Made by a program: the position numbers and the translations under genes
Notes under the pieces: model-generated
Told to the model about the DNA's origin: nothing
Seen by the model: the letters and a program-made list of their open reading frames with translations, nothing else
The model's database searches: none
Shown: positions 1 to 7,897 of the stretch, in pieces
How positions within the stretch are numbered: position 1 is the first letter of the stretch
How the letters are laid out: each line of letters begins with the position of its first letter
NCBI GenBank assembly: GCA_016207445.1
Contig: JACQPS010000098.1
Span: 1 to 14,298, forward strand
Reading direction: 5' to 3'
From: Gemmatimonadota bacterium
GTDB taxonomy: Bacteria; Gemmatimonadota; Gemmatimonadetes; Longimicrobiales; RSA9
Length of the DNA: 14,298 nt

Positions 1-1249
1 GCACGTAGTGGATGTGTGCGACGATGAAGTAAGTGTCGTGAATGAAGATGTCGACCGGCGTCGCCGCCATGAAGATGCCCGAGAGCCCGCCGATCACGAA
101 CATGGCGACGAAGGCGATGCCGTTCAGCGTCGGCGTCGTCAGGTGGATGTCGCCCTTCCACAGCGTGGCCAGCCAGTTGAACGTCTTGATGGCCGAGGGC
201 ACGGCAATGACCATGGTAGAGACCATGAAGCTGGTCCCTAGCAGCGGGTTCATGCCGCTCATGAACATGTGGTGGCCCCAGACGAGCCACCCGAGAAACG
301 CGATGGCGATGATGGCCAGCACCATCGCATGGTAGCCGAAGATCGGCTTTCTCGCGCCATTGGCGATCACCTCGGAGGCGAAGCCCATGGCCGGCAGGAT
401 CAGGATGTAGACCTCGGGGTGGCCGAAGAACCAGAACAGGTGCTGCCAGAGCAATGGCTGCCCGCCGCGCTCGGGCAGGAAGAAGCTGGTGCCCAGCACC
501 TGGTCGAAGAGCAGCAGAATGAGCGCGCCGGCCAGAATCGGCATGGCCAGCAGGATCAGAATCGAGGTGATGAACAGCGCCCAGGTCGGGAGCGGCAGCC
601 GGAACCAGGTCATGCCGGGCGCGCGCATGTTGATGACGGTCGTGATGTAGTTGACCGCGCCCATGAGCGAGGAGAAGCCGAGCACGATCAGACTGAGGCA
701 CCAGAGCTGCTGGCCGGTCGACACGCCACTGTACTCCGGGTTCGCGCTCAAGGGCGCATACCCGGTCCAGCCGGCGCCCGCCGCCCCGCCCTCCACGAAG
801 AAGCTGGTCAGCATCAGGATCCCGGCCGGAAACGCCATCCAGAACGACATCATGTTCAGGCGCGGGAAGGCCATGTCCGGCGCGCCGATCTGGAGCGGGA
901 TCAGGTAGTTGGCGAAGACGCCGACCAGCAGCGGCATGATCGCGAAGAAGATCATGAACGTGCCGTGCATGGTCACGAGCGCGTTGTAGAATTCCGGCAA
1001 CATGATGCCGCCGGGCGCCATCGTCTCCGGCAACAGGTTGCCGAGCGGCAACGGCCGGCCCGGCCAGGCCAGCTGCCAGCGCATGCTCATGGCGAGCAGC
1101 CCGCCGATCACGAGGAACAGCAGGCTCATGAACAAGAACTGGATGCCGATGATCTTGTGATCGGTCGAGAAGATGTACTTCCGCAAGAACGGCCGGTCAT
1201 CGGGCACCAGGTGAGCCGCCGCCTCGTGTGGGATGGCCATCGTGCTCAT
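1..1249 (-). CDS. ctaD: Cytochrome c oxidase subunit I (aa3-type, A1 family), 3' end cut by window
   Basis: This is the catalytic subunit of a proton-pumping haem-copper oxygen reductase in the cytoplasmic membrane. About 416 residues are visible; the rest lies beyond the window start. Seen: the low-spin haem ligand His95 in a VTMHGTFM motif; the GHPEVY motif (His277 for CuB, Glu279, Tyr281 as the cross-linked Tyr); the CuB pair His326-His327; a K-channel Lys in PSAIK; and the AHIHYV motif (His412, His414) at the cut end. GHPEV is the signature of A1-type enzymes. The ATG at 1249 has an AGGAAG ribosome-binding sequence a few bases upstream; a second in-frame ATG at 1240 is less well placed. 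It follows ctaC after 34 bp, so the two are probably co-transcribed. Confidence in identity is very high. Confidence 0.97.
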   Translation of the reverse strand, partial: MSTMAIPHEAAAHLVPDDRPFLRKYIFSTDHKIIGIQFLFMSLLFLVIGGLLAMSMRWQLAWPGRPLPLGNLLPETMAPGGIMLPEFYNALVTMHGTFMIFFAIMPLLVGVFANYLIPLQIGAPDMAFPRLNMMSFWMAFPAGILMLTSFFVEGGAAGAGWTGYAPLSANPEYSGVSTGQQLWCLSLIVLGFSSLMGAVNYITTVINMRAPGMTWFRLPLPTWALFITSILILLAMPILAGALILLLFDQVLGTSFFLPERGGQPLLWQHLFWFFGHPEVYILILPAMGFASEVIANGARKPIFGYHAMVLAIIAIAFLGWLVWGHHMFMSGMNPLLGTSFMVSTMVIAVPSAIKTFNWLATLWKGDIHLTTPTLNGIAFVAMFVIGGLSGIFMAATPVDIFIHDTYFIVAHIHYV

Positions 1250-1283
1250 AGTCGCTTCCTTCCGACGTTGCGCAGGGCAGGGG

Positions 1284-1964
1284 TCAGGACGCGGCCTCTT
1301 CCCGCTGCCGTTCGAACTCCTCGGCCTGCCACCGTTCGAACTCCTCGGGCGTGTGCACGGTGACCGAGCCCTTCATCTTGTAGTGGCCCAGGCCGCACAG
1401 CTCGGCGCACCCCAGCACGTACTCGCCGGTCTTCGTCGCCTGAAACCAGACCTGGATCTCCATGCCCGGTACCGCGTCCTGCTTCACGCGGAATTGCGGG
1501 AGGAAGAAGGAGTGGATGACATCCTCCGCCGTGAGCGTGACTCGAATCGGCACGCCCACCGGGACATGCAGCTGGTTGCGCTTGATGAAATCGTCGCCCG
1601 TATCCAGGCGCCCATCCGACCCGGGGTAGGTGATGTTCCACTCGAACTGTTTGGCCGTGACCTTGAGCGGCACGCCCTCCTCGGGAAAGCGACGCGGGTC
1701 CTTGATCTCGAGCCACACGCCCGCGCTCTTGAAGCCGAGGAAGAGCACGATCAGGAACGGAATCACGGTCCAGACGACCTCGGTGCCCAGATGACCGTGA
1801 ACGTACTCCGCCTTCCGGCCCTCGCGGTGACGGTAGCGAATCACGAGGTAGATGAGCGCGACTTCCACCCCGAGGAAGATCACGCCGGTGATGACGGTGA
1901 TCAGCCAGAAGATGGAGTCGATCTCGCCGAACGTGGAGACCAGCTCCGGAAGCGACCAGTCCAT
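1284..1964 (-). CDS. ctaC: Cytochrome c oxidase subunit II (CuA subunit)
   Basis: A 226-residue subunit II that takes electrons from a soluble donor through the binuclear CuA centre and passes them to subunit I. Two transmembrane helices (about residues 14-38 and 60-80) precede a periplasmic cupredoxin domain. All CuA ligands are visible: His151 (VIHSFF), Cys186, Glu188, Cys190, His194 and Met197 in a CxExCxxxHxxM motif. The protein ends soon after this domain, so no cytochrome c domain is fused to it as in caa3 enzymes; the separate cytochromes and cupredoxin encoded upstream may serve as donors. The N-terminus lacks a clear cleavable signal. The start is supported by AGGAGA five bases before the ATG, overlapping the stop of the preceding gene (9-bp gap), which suggests translational coupling. 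Confidence 0.96.
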   Translation of the reverse strand: MDWSLPELVSTFGEIDSIFWLITVITGVIFLGVEVALIYLVIRYRHREGRKAEYVHGHLGTEVVWTVIPFLIVLFLGFKSAGVWLEIKDPRRFPEEGVPLKVTAKQFEWNITYPGSDGRLDTGDDFIKRNQLHVPVGVPIRVTLTAEDVIHSFFLPQFRVKQDAVPGMEIQVWFQATKTGEYVLGCAELCGLGHYKMKGSVTVHTPEEFERWQAEEFERQREEAAS

Positions 1965-1973
1965 GAGAATCTC

Positions 1974-2804
1974 CTAAAGGTGGATCGGCCGGCCCAGCGG
2001 CACGACCGCGCCCTCCGCCATCTGCGCCTTGAACGTGAACTGCACGTCCTTGCTCTCGTTCGGCCCGACGGTCACGCTCATCGTCTGGGTGCCATAGCGC
2101 TCGTGCCACGCCTCGACGACGTAGGTGCCGGGCGGCAGGTTGCCGATCGAGAACGAGCCGTCGTCGCCGCTGACGGCGTAGTACGGATGATTCAGCACGC
2201 CGATGTACGCCTTCATCCAGCCGTGCACGTCGCACTCGACGGGGATCATGACCTCGGGGGTCGTGAAGGTGCGCGTGGATTCCATGTTCGTGGGCTGGCT
2301 GATGTTGAAGCCACGGTTCTGGTCCGGCTTCGCGTTGATGTTGTGCAGCAGTCCGTCGCTGTTCTTGATCACCAGCGTCTGGCCCGGCTGGATGCCCAGG
2401 ACGTGCGGGTTGTAGACGCAGCCGTTCTGGTCGATGGTGACGCGGGCGCTCGGCTTCGGGTACGTGCCGCTCAGCCCTTCTTTGATGTAGACGAAGACGT
2501 TCTTGAGCTTGCCATCCTTGACCACCACGTCCTCCGTCACCGCACCACCCATCGCCTGGTGCTTGTCCGCGCAGGTGGGCTCCTCGCTCATGTCGATCTT
2601 CTTCGGCGCGGGCGGCGTGCCCTCGAAACTGATCACGCCTTTGACGGTGCCCGCGTCCGCGACCGCCGCCGGCGCGGCTTCCTCGGCCGGGGCCTCGGGG
2701 GCGGCTTCTTCCTGCTCGCCGCCACCACCGCCCTTGCAGGCGAAGACGAACAGCGCGACGAACGCCGCCGCGAACGGTGCCCGAGCACTACGCCCTGTGC
2801 CCAT
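1974..2804 (-). CDS. Lipoprotein-like cupredoxin (plastocyanin-type copper protein) with C-terminal beta-sandwich domain
   Basis: A 276-residue exported protein. The N-terminus is a short basic stretch and hydrophobic run ending in VFAC at about residue 23, a loose lipobox, followed by a Gly/Glu/Ala-rich linker; a lipid-anchored periplasmic protein is likely. The middle carries a type 1 copper site: His154 (LLHNI), then Cys191, His194 and Met197 in a CDVHGWM motif. The C-terminal part (about 205-250, with GSFSIGNLPPGTY) resembles a carboxypeptidase-regulatory-like beta domain. A likely role is electron transfer to the oxidase encoded just downstream. The start has a strong GGGAGG ribosome-binding sequence. 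It begins 25 bp after the EB_dh cytochrome and ends 9 bp before ctaC. The domain calls are by motif; the electron-donor role is inferred from position. Confidence 0.87.
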   Translation of the reverse strand: MGTGRSARAPFAAAFVALFVFACKGGGGGEQEEAAPEAPAEEAAPAAVADAGTVKGVISFEGTPPAPKKIDMSEEPTCADKHQAMGGAVTEDVVVKDGKLKNVFVYIKEGLSGTYPKPSARVTIDQNGCVYNPHVLGIQPGQTLVIKNSDGLLHNINAKPDQNRGFNISQPTNMESTRTFTTPEVMIPVECDVHGWMKAYIGVLNHPYYAVSGDDGSFSIGNLPPGTYVVEAWHERYGTQTMSVTVGPNESKDVQFTFKAQMAEGAVVPLGRPIHL

Positions 2805-2829
2805 ATGTCCTCCCGCTGAGAATGGTTGC

Positions 2830-4395
2830 CTAGGCTGCCGCCTCGTGCTGCTGCCGCCGCTGCGCCCGCACGACGACCAGGAGCCCGAGTCCCGCGGTCA
2901 ACAGCATGGTGGCGACGGGGGCCGTGTAGACCCTGGCGGGCGTTTCCCGCTCGAGGTACAGGAAATACCAGGTGCTGATGGCGCCGCGGGTCCCCTCCTC
3001 GGCGTTGGAGCCATCCCACGCGAAGAAAGCGATCGGGATGGCGACGCCGGTCGCGAACTGGAGTTGATCCGTGGGGTCCGCGGTCGCGAGCGGACGGCGA
3101 AGCACCAGCCGCCATTCGCCCTGGTCGAACACGGCCTGGCCGGCCAGCGCCTGCCTGCCGGCTTCGGGCTCGATACGGTTCAGGCCACGGGCTGTCGCCT
3201 CGACGGCCGCCGCCGGCTGGCTCTGCCAGCGCCAGACGTGGACGGGCTCGCGCGCGTTCCCCATCAGGAAGTAGGGCCGCTCCATTCCGCTCGGAATGCG
3301 CCGGGGGAACTGCACCGCGAAGACGTCCGGCAGAAGTCGGGCTTCTGCCGGCGCGCCCTCGCGCGGCTCGACGGTCGCGAGCACGCGCGCCTGCCACTCG
3401 AGCCAGGCGGAGTCCGGGCTCTGCGACGGGTCGTGCCACACCAGGCGGAGGGCCAGGTCACGCTCGTTGTGCAGCGCCTCGACCCACACGCCGTCCACGG
3501 TGGGCGCGAACCAGCGCGGCTTGACCACGACTTGCCCGACCAGCGGAACATAGAAGCGTTCGGCCGCGGCCCACGCACTGTCATCGGGCGAGGATGGCAG
3601 CTCGCCCTCGATTCGGCTCGCGCGGATGACCTCGCGCACCCGTGGCGGCTTCTCCGGCGACAGGCTGTGGGCGTACTGCGCCACGCGCCAGAGCTGCTCA
3701 TCGGTCAGGAATCCCGCCTCGACCAGATCGCTGAACGAGGGCATGGGCGTGCCGTCCATGCCCGTGCGCAGACGGCGGTAGACGTCCTCCACCGTGCCGC
3801 CCCCGTTGAAGGTCCAGTTCTCGCTCAGGTCCGCCGGCCGGATGGGGAAGCCCAGCTCATCGTCCTGCGTGGGCGCGGAGGGCCCATCTCCGCGGCCGGC
3901 ACGACCATGGCACTTCCAGCACTCGATCTTGTCGTAAAATTCCTTCCCCTCCGCAAGCCCCTCCTCGCTCAGACCCGGCGCCTTGCCGATACGGATCGCA
4001 TCGGGTGCGGGGCCTTGCGCGAAGAAATGGGAAAAGCCCTTCAGGTAATCGACCAGCGCCTGGCGGTCCGACTTCGACAGTACGGTACGCCACCCCGGCA
4101 TCGCGGTGCCGGGCATGCCCTCGTCGATCACGCGCAGGAGATCCTCGTCGCGAGGCAGCGCGCCGCTGGGCGTCACGCGGATCTGATAGATGCCTTGCGT
4201 GAAATCGCGCGGGCGCGGCAGCATGTACCCGGCCGCGGGACCATCGCCTTTTCCGTCGACGCCGTGGCAGCCGGCGCACCACTTGTCGTAGACCGCCTTG
4301 CCCGGCGCCGCCTGCTGGCCGTAGAGGGCTGGGGCCACGGTCAGGGTGAGGGCGAGGAGCGAAAGCGCCGCGTCCCTTCGCTTCACGACTCTCAT
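2830..4395 (-). CDS. Dihaem cytochrome c fused to an ethylbenzene-dehydrogenase-type haem-binding domain (EB_dh)
   Basis: A 521-residue exported protein. A signal peptide (about residues 1-28, ending near ALYGQQ) precedes two cytochrome c domains with CAGCH (40-44) and CWKCH (159-163), each followed by a plausible Met ligand region (GTAMPGW, GTPMPSF). Residues about 240-480 resemble the EB_dh family: an Asp/Trp-rich start, FAVQFP, YFLMGN, VHVWRWQ, a GEWRLVLRRPL strand and an IPIAFFAWDG segment. A single C-terminal helix (about 490-510) would anchor it. EB_dh domains bind haem b in gamma subunits of DMSO-reductase-type enzymes and in nitrite oxidoreductase-related cytochromes; no molybdenum catalytic subunit is seen here. 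The start at 4395 is chosen over upstream in-frame ATGs because it gives a signal peptide and a 4-bp ATGA overlap with the preceding gene. Confidence 0.9.
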   Translation of the reverse strand: MRVVKRRDAALSLLALTLTVAPALYGQQAAPGKAVYDKWCAGCHGVDGKGDGPAAGYMLPRPRDFTQGIYQIRVTPSGALPRDEDLLRVIDEGMPGTAMPGWRTVLSKSDRQALVDYLKGFSHFFAQGPAPDAIRIGKAPGLSEEGLAEGKEFYDKIECWKCHGRAGRGDGPSAPTQDDELGFPIRPADLSENWTFNGGGTVEDVYRRLRTGMDGTPMPSFSDLVEAGFLTDEQLWRVAQYAHSLSPEKPPRVREVIRASRIEGELPSSPDDSAWAAAERFYVPLVGQVVVKPRWFAPTVDGVWVEALHNERDLALRLVWHDPSQSPDSAWLEWQARVLATVEPREGAPAEARLLPDVFAVQFPRRIPSGMERPYFLMGNAREPVHVWRWQSQPAAAVEATARGLNRIEPEAGRQALAGQAVFDQGEWRLVLRRPLATADPTDQLQFATGVAIPIAFFAWDGSNAEEGTRGAISTWYFLYLERETPARVYTAPVATMLLTAGLGLLVVVRAQRRQQHEAAA

Positions 4396-5189
4396 TCCTC
4401 GGCCCCCTCCGCGGCCTCCTCCCACGTGCGCGGCGTCCAGCCGGTCTGCTCGTAGAGGAAGATGATCACGGACCAGATCTCTTCCTCCGTCAGAAACTCC
4501 TCCCACGCGGGCATCGCCGAGTTCCAGGGAGTGCCCTCCTTGGGCAGCCCCGGTCCGCCCTTGGCCACGCGCCAGAAGACGAAGCTCTCCGTCAACTGGG
4601 GGATCGTGCCGTTGTCGGTGAAGTCGAGCGGCGCCGGGTTGAAGCCATGCGCGTAGTGCCCACGGCCGTTCAGCGGATCGCCGTGGCACGGCAGGCAGTT
4701 CTGGTAGTAGACGCGCTTGCCGACCTGGTAATCCTCGGCGATCGAGCCGTCGGCGCGGAGCGGGTTCTCCAGCCTCGCCAGGACTATGGTCTTGCCGCGG
4801 AACGTGATCTGGCCGGGCGGCGCCGGGTGGATCGAGCGCAGGCCGAGTGGCGCCTCGACGGAGGGCCGCAGCTGGTCATAGGTGACGAACCCCACGAGCA
4901 GCGGGACCGCGACCAGCAGCACCATGCGCAGCGCCCGCTTTCCAGGGTCCACGAGCACGGCGTGCAGCGGCTCCTTGAAGCGGCGCCAGCGCTGCTCGTT
5001 GTCGCTCACGTAAACGAGGAGGCCGACCAGCACCGTGAGCATGTACTGGAGCAACACGCTGTTCGGCACCGGGGCGCTCTTCATGCCCAGGAGCGGCGGC
5101 AGGTACGCCACGCCGAACTCGAACAGCACGAACGAGCCGACGACGATGATGACCGCCTGCCAGAATGGATGCTTCAGCAGCTCTCTCAT
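4392..5189 (-). CDS. Membrane-anchored monohaem cytochrome c
   Basis: A 265-residue protein with three predicted transmembrane helices in its first half (about residues 10-29, 45-62 and 86-105), then a periplasmic class I-like cytochrome c domain. The haem motif is CLPCH (165-169), followed by a Gly-rich segment and NSAMPAW, whose Met is the likely distal ligand; the domain closes with a typical EEIWSVIIFLYEQTGW helix. It is probably an electron carrier linking membrane complexes. No strong ribosome-binding sequence precedes the ATG; the upstream gap is a palindromic repeat. It overlaps the next cytochrome gene by 4 bp (ATGA), so the two are probably translated in tandem. The specific partner is not known. 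Confidence 0.88.
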   Translation of the reverse strand: MRELLKHPFWQAVIIVVGSFVLFEFGVAYLPPLLGMKSAPVPNSVLLQYMLTVLVGLLVYVSDNEQRWRRFKEPLHAVLVDPGKRALRMVLLVAVPLLVGFVTYDQLRPSVEAPLGLRSIHPAPPGQITFRGKTIVLARLENPLRADGSIAEDYQVGKRVYYQNCLPCHGDPLNGRGHYAHGFNPAPLDFTDNGTIPQLTESFVFWRVAKGGPGLPKEGTPWNSAMPAWEEFLTEEEIWSVIIFLYEQTGWTPRTWEEAAEGAEE

Positions 5190-5198
5190 TGTGCCATT

Positions 5199-5294
5199 CA
5201 GTCGACAGTCGACAGTTTACAGTTGACAGTATGCTGGCGAGGCCAGCGGTCAGCGCCGCGGTTTACTGTCAACTGTCAACTGTGAACTGTGAAC
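5199..5294. repeat. Palindromic element with heptamer tandem-repeat arms (ACTGTCA type)
   Basis: Nearly the whole gap between two cytochrome genes is an inverted repeat. The left arm (5199-5230) is built of about four degenerate copies of a seven-base unit such as ACAGTCG/ACAGTTG. The right arm (5265-5294) is its complement, with units such as ACTGTCA and ACTGTGA. The 34-base loop is GC-rich. The element reaches the stop codon of the dihaem cytochrome and ends 10 bases before the next start. Similar ACTGTCAACTGT palindromes are, from general knowledge, dispersed repeats in many bacterial genomes. In mRNA it could form a strong hairpin between two operon genes. Confidence 0.85.
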
Positions 5295-6091
5295 TACTTT
5301 CGGCCCACCAAATACCTCACCAGCACCTCCAACTGCGCAGCAGTCAACTGCTGCCCGAAGTTCACGGGCATCGTCCCCGCGACCGCCGCGTAGCCGCTGG
5401 CCGTGTCCGCGTTCGGCTCCAGGATCGCGCGCCGCAGGTACTCCGCGTCGGCCCGCCGGCCGACGGCCGTGAGATCCGGGCCGATCACGCCGCCCTCCGT
5501 ACCCAGCTTGTGGCAAACCAGACACTGGTTGGACCGGAGCAGCTCCAAGGGATCGAGCGACGCCGTCGCCGCGCCTGCCGGCGGAGTCTGCGCCCCGGGG
5601 GCGCCTCCCTGCGCCTGCTCGGTTTTCGCGATGTCCTCGCCCGTCACCGTCACCTCGCCGCCGAGACTCTGCAGGTACGCGATGACCGACCAGATCTGCG
5701 CCGCCGAGAGGGTGCGCCGCATATCGGGCATGATCGGCTGATAGCCGGAAACGACATAGGCGTTCGGCTCCGTCATGGACTGGTAGAGGTATTCTTTGCA
5801 CGCCAATCCCTGCACCCGCCTGTCGCAGCGGGCGGCGACGTTGCCCTGACCGGCCTCATCGGTGAGCAGGTCGGGCGCGCGCGTGCCCAGGCCGTGACAC
5901 GCCGTGCAGCCGCCCGCCCCCTGATACAGCTCCTCGCCCGCAGCCACGAGCTGCTCGGTCGTCACCTGACCGGAGAACGTCAACTCCCCCGGCACCTCGG
6001 ACTCGAGCTGCGGGATCATGTTGGCGACGAGCGTATAGAGCAGGACCGTCGTCACCACCAGGCCCACGATTTTCAGGTTCGTCGCCCACAT
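5294..6091 (-). CDS. Membrane-anchored dihaem cytochrome c
   Basis: A 265-residue protein with one N-terminal hydrophobic anchor (about residues 7-27) and two cytochrome c domains. The haem motifs are CTACH (62-66) and CLVCH (190-194); probable Met ligands lie in YQPIMPD and GTMPVNF. An Ala/Gly/Pro/Gln-rich linker (about 160-180) separates the domains. The first domain has two extra cysteines (ARCDRR and LACKEY) that may form a disulphide. It starts 12 bp after the CydA-like gene, the place that cydB would occupy in a classical bd operon. It is therefore the best candidate for the direct electron donor or redox partner of the bd-like protein; this is inferred from position. Confidence 0.9.
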   Translation of the reverse strand: MWATNLKIVGLVVTTVLLYTLVANMIPQLESEVPGELTFSGQVTTEQLVAAGEELYQGAGGCTACHGLGTRAPDLLTDEAGQGNVAARCDRRVQGLACKEYLYQSMTEPNAYVVSGYQPIMPDMRRTLSAAQIWSVIAYLQSLGGEVTVTGEDIAKTEQAQGGAPGAQTPPAGAATASLDPLELLRSNQCLVCHKLGTEGGVIGPDLTAVGRRADAEYLRRAILEPNADTASGYAAVAGTMPVNFGQQLTAAQLEVLVRYLVGRK

Positions 6092-6103
6092 AGAACCTGA
6101 TTT

Positions 6104-7897
6104 TCAGTCGGCCGGCATCGTCGCGGGCACCGGCGAGGCTGCCGGCGCCGGCGTCGCCTTGGGCAAGAGCGCCGGCTTCTCGATCAGCCCGCCCAGCCAG
6201 AACACGAACGCGATCAGGCCCAGGAAGATGAGCACGCACGCGCTGATCATCTGGGCGGCGTAGCCCAGCGCCGGCGTGGCCGCCCACGGGCTGGTGTCGC
6301 GCATCACCTCCCAGATGTGCCAGTGCTGGCGGATGCCGCTGCGCGCGAAACCCATGAGCCCCATCAGCCAGGTGAAGGTCACGACCAGCACGAACAGCGC
6401 GTACTGCGAGCGCACCGGCATCTGGCCCCAGCGGATCTCGCCGCGGGATTCCGCTCCGCGCAGCACGAGCATATCCAGGATCATCACCGAGATGATCGTC
6501 GTCAGCACCGCGAGCACCTGGTAGACGCTGAAGCCGATGCGCACGATGGCGGTGACGTAGTAGCCGTAGATGCCGTAGAAGAGCACGACCGCCGCGGCGG
6601 CGAGGAAGATCGCGGCCTGCACCATGCTGCCCGTCCTCGCCCACGCGACCACGGGCCGCTTGTTCGCGCGGCGGTACATGAGATAGGAGAGGAACGTGGT
6701 CAGGATCATCAGGTTCACGGCCGTGTTCTTCGCGCTCATCACGCCGAGCACGCCCAGGAACGGGTGGTGCGACCCGCCCATCGCCTCCAGCTCCTCGCGG
6801 CTCGCGATCATGGTGTGGGGCGTGGCCCAGACGATCACACCCGTGACCAGCACCAGCAGCAGCCATTTGGTGTAGGGCTGAAAGCGCTCCGCGCCGGGGA
6901 TCCGCTCCATTCCGACCCACAGGTAGTAGTTGCCCGCGAGGAAGAGCACGCCGATGAGGAAGGCCTGGATGATCCAGAGCCAGCTCATGAAGCCGCCCAT
7001 CATGGTGATGCCCATCGGCTCGTTGTACTCGTAGACCTCGCGGCCCAGATAGTAGCCCGCGAAGGGCAGAATGATGAGCGCGCTGATGGCGACGAAGTTG
7101 CCGACGTACCCCATCCAGTCGTAGTGCGCGCGCTCCTCCTGCGTGCGCGCGGCCAGGAAGCGGTAGGCCGCATACGCCGCAACCACCGACCCACCGAACA
7201 CCACGTTGGCGATGATCCGATGAATATTGATCGGCATCCAGGTGGCGTTCGCGATCGCGCTCCAGAGCCGGACCGTCTCGGGGGCGGTGTCCGGCGTCAC
7301 GGCCGTGGGCGGGCTCATCATGTAGCTGAGCCAGCTGTCCGCAATGAACATCACGATCGTGCCCCAGACGTTGAGCAGGATGCCCAGCCACAGGTGGCCC
7401 AGCTTGGCGCGACCGGTCTTCCAGTGGTCCCAGCCGTAGTAGTAGAGGTAGAGCGTGAAGGATTCGAGGAAAAAGAGGCCTACGTACACCCACATCGATA
7501 CTTCGAACACTGCCGAGAGGTGCGCCCAGAAGCGGGGGTACAGCGTGATCAGGAAGAATGTCAGCACCGCGCCCCAGATCGCCGTCGCGCTGTATGCGAT
7601 CACGAGCAGCCGGATGAACTCCTTGGCCAGCCGATCGTAGCGCTCGTCCTTGCTCCAGATGCCGATCGCCTCCGCGACCACGCCGAAGATCGGCACACCC
7701 AGCACGAACGCCGCGAACATCAGGTGCACCTCCGCGGCGATCCAGATGGCGCCGCGCGCGCCGAGCCACGGGAAGTTCCCGTACTCGCGCACGGCCCCAG
7801 CGGCCTCCTGGGCGAAAGCGAGGGCGGGGTCGAAGGCCAGGGCCACGAGGGCCATCCCCATCCCGATCCCCATCCCCAGTCTGTTCTGCCTACGCAT
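6104..7897 (-). CDS. CydA-like cytochrome bd-family oxidase subunit I without CydB, likely not quinol-fed
   Basis: A 597-residue membrane protein with an N-terminal signal-like segment (cleavage near AFA-QEA, residue 29) and about 13 further helices, more than the nine of E. coli CydA. Compared from memory with E. coli CydA: His58 matches haem ligand His19; His226 (NIHRIIAN) matches His186; Glu530 in a GIRQHWHIWEVM stretch matches the GRQPW region and Glu445; FFLES...GWD matches the Glu107 region. The quinol-site stretch (Gln-Pro-Thr-Lys252...Glu257-Gly) corresponds to EPMGITMMGG (293-302), with Gly at both key positions and no Q-loop after it. The Arg-Ile-Met of Met393 looks like Arg-Ile-Gly (453-455). 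ATG 7897 is preferred because it yields the signal segment; it overlaps the radical SAM stop by 8 bp. O2 reduction is likely but unproven. Confidence 0.87.
   Translation of the reverse strand: MRRQNRLGMGIGMGMALVALAFDPALAFAQEAAGAVREYGNFPWLGARGAIWIAAEVHLMFAAFVLGVPIFGVVAEAIGIWSKDERYDRLAKEFIRLLVIAYSATAIWGAVLTFFLITLYPRFWAHLSAVFEVSMWVYVGLFFLESFTLYLYYYGWDHWKTGRAKLGHLWLGILLNVWGTIVMFIADSWLSYMMSPPTAVTPDTAPETVRLWSAIANATWMPINIHRIIANVVFGGSVVAAYAAYRFLAARTQEERAHYDWMGYVGNFVAISALIILPFAGYYLGREVYEYNEPMGITMMGGFMSWLWIIQAFLIGVLFLAGNYYLWVGMERIPGAERFQPYTKWLLLVLVTGVIVWATPHTMIASREELEAMGGSHHPFLGVLGVMSAKNTAVNLMILTTFLSYLMYRRANKRPVVAWARTGSMVQAAIFLAAAAVVLFYGIYGYYVTAIVRIGFSVYQVLAVLTTIISVMILDMLVLRGAESRGEIRWGQMPVRSQYALFVLVVTFTWLMGLMGFARSGIRQHWHIWEVMRDTSPWAATPALGYAAQMISACVLIFLGLIAFVFWLGGLIEKPALLPKATPAPAASPVPATMPAD
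7852..7877. repeat. Hexanucleotide tract (GGGATG/GGGATC) in the CydA-like signal segment
   Basis: Four six-base units, read on the minus strand as GGGATG, GGGATC, GGGATG, GGGATG, run in frame through codons 8-15 of the CydA-like gene and encode GMGIGMGM at the start of its hydrophobic leader. The same unit type, in the opposite orientation, occurs at 10003-10032 inside the USP gene. Slippage would add or remove two residues without breaking the frame. Confidence 0.75.

Noticed and set aside
1233..2819. Long open frame on the plus strand across ctaC and the cupredoxin gene
   Set aside because: It mirrors real minus-strand genes; the translation is rich in Arg, His, Asp and Glu with no domain motif. 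In GC-rich DNA such antisense open frames are common.
4396..4689. Upstream in-frame extension of the EB_dh cytochrome by 98 codons
   Set aside because: It overlaps the preceding cytochrome gene, would bury the signal peptide, and is Arg/Gly-rich with no similarity to any domain.
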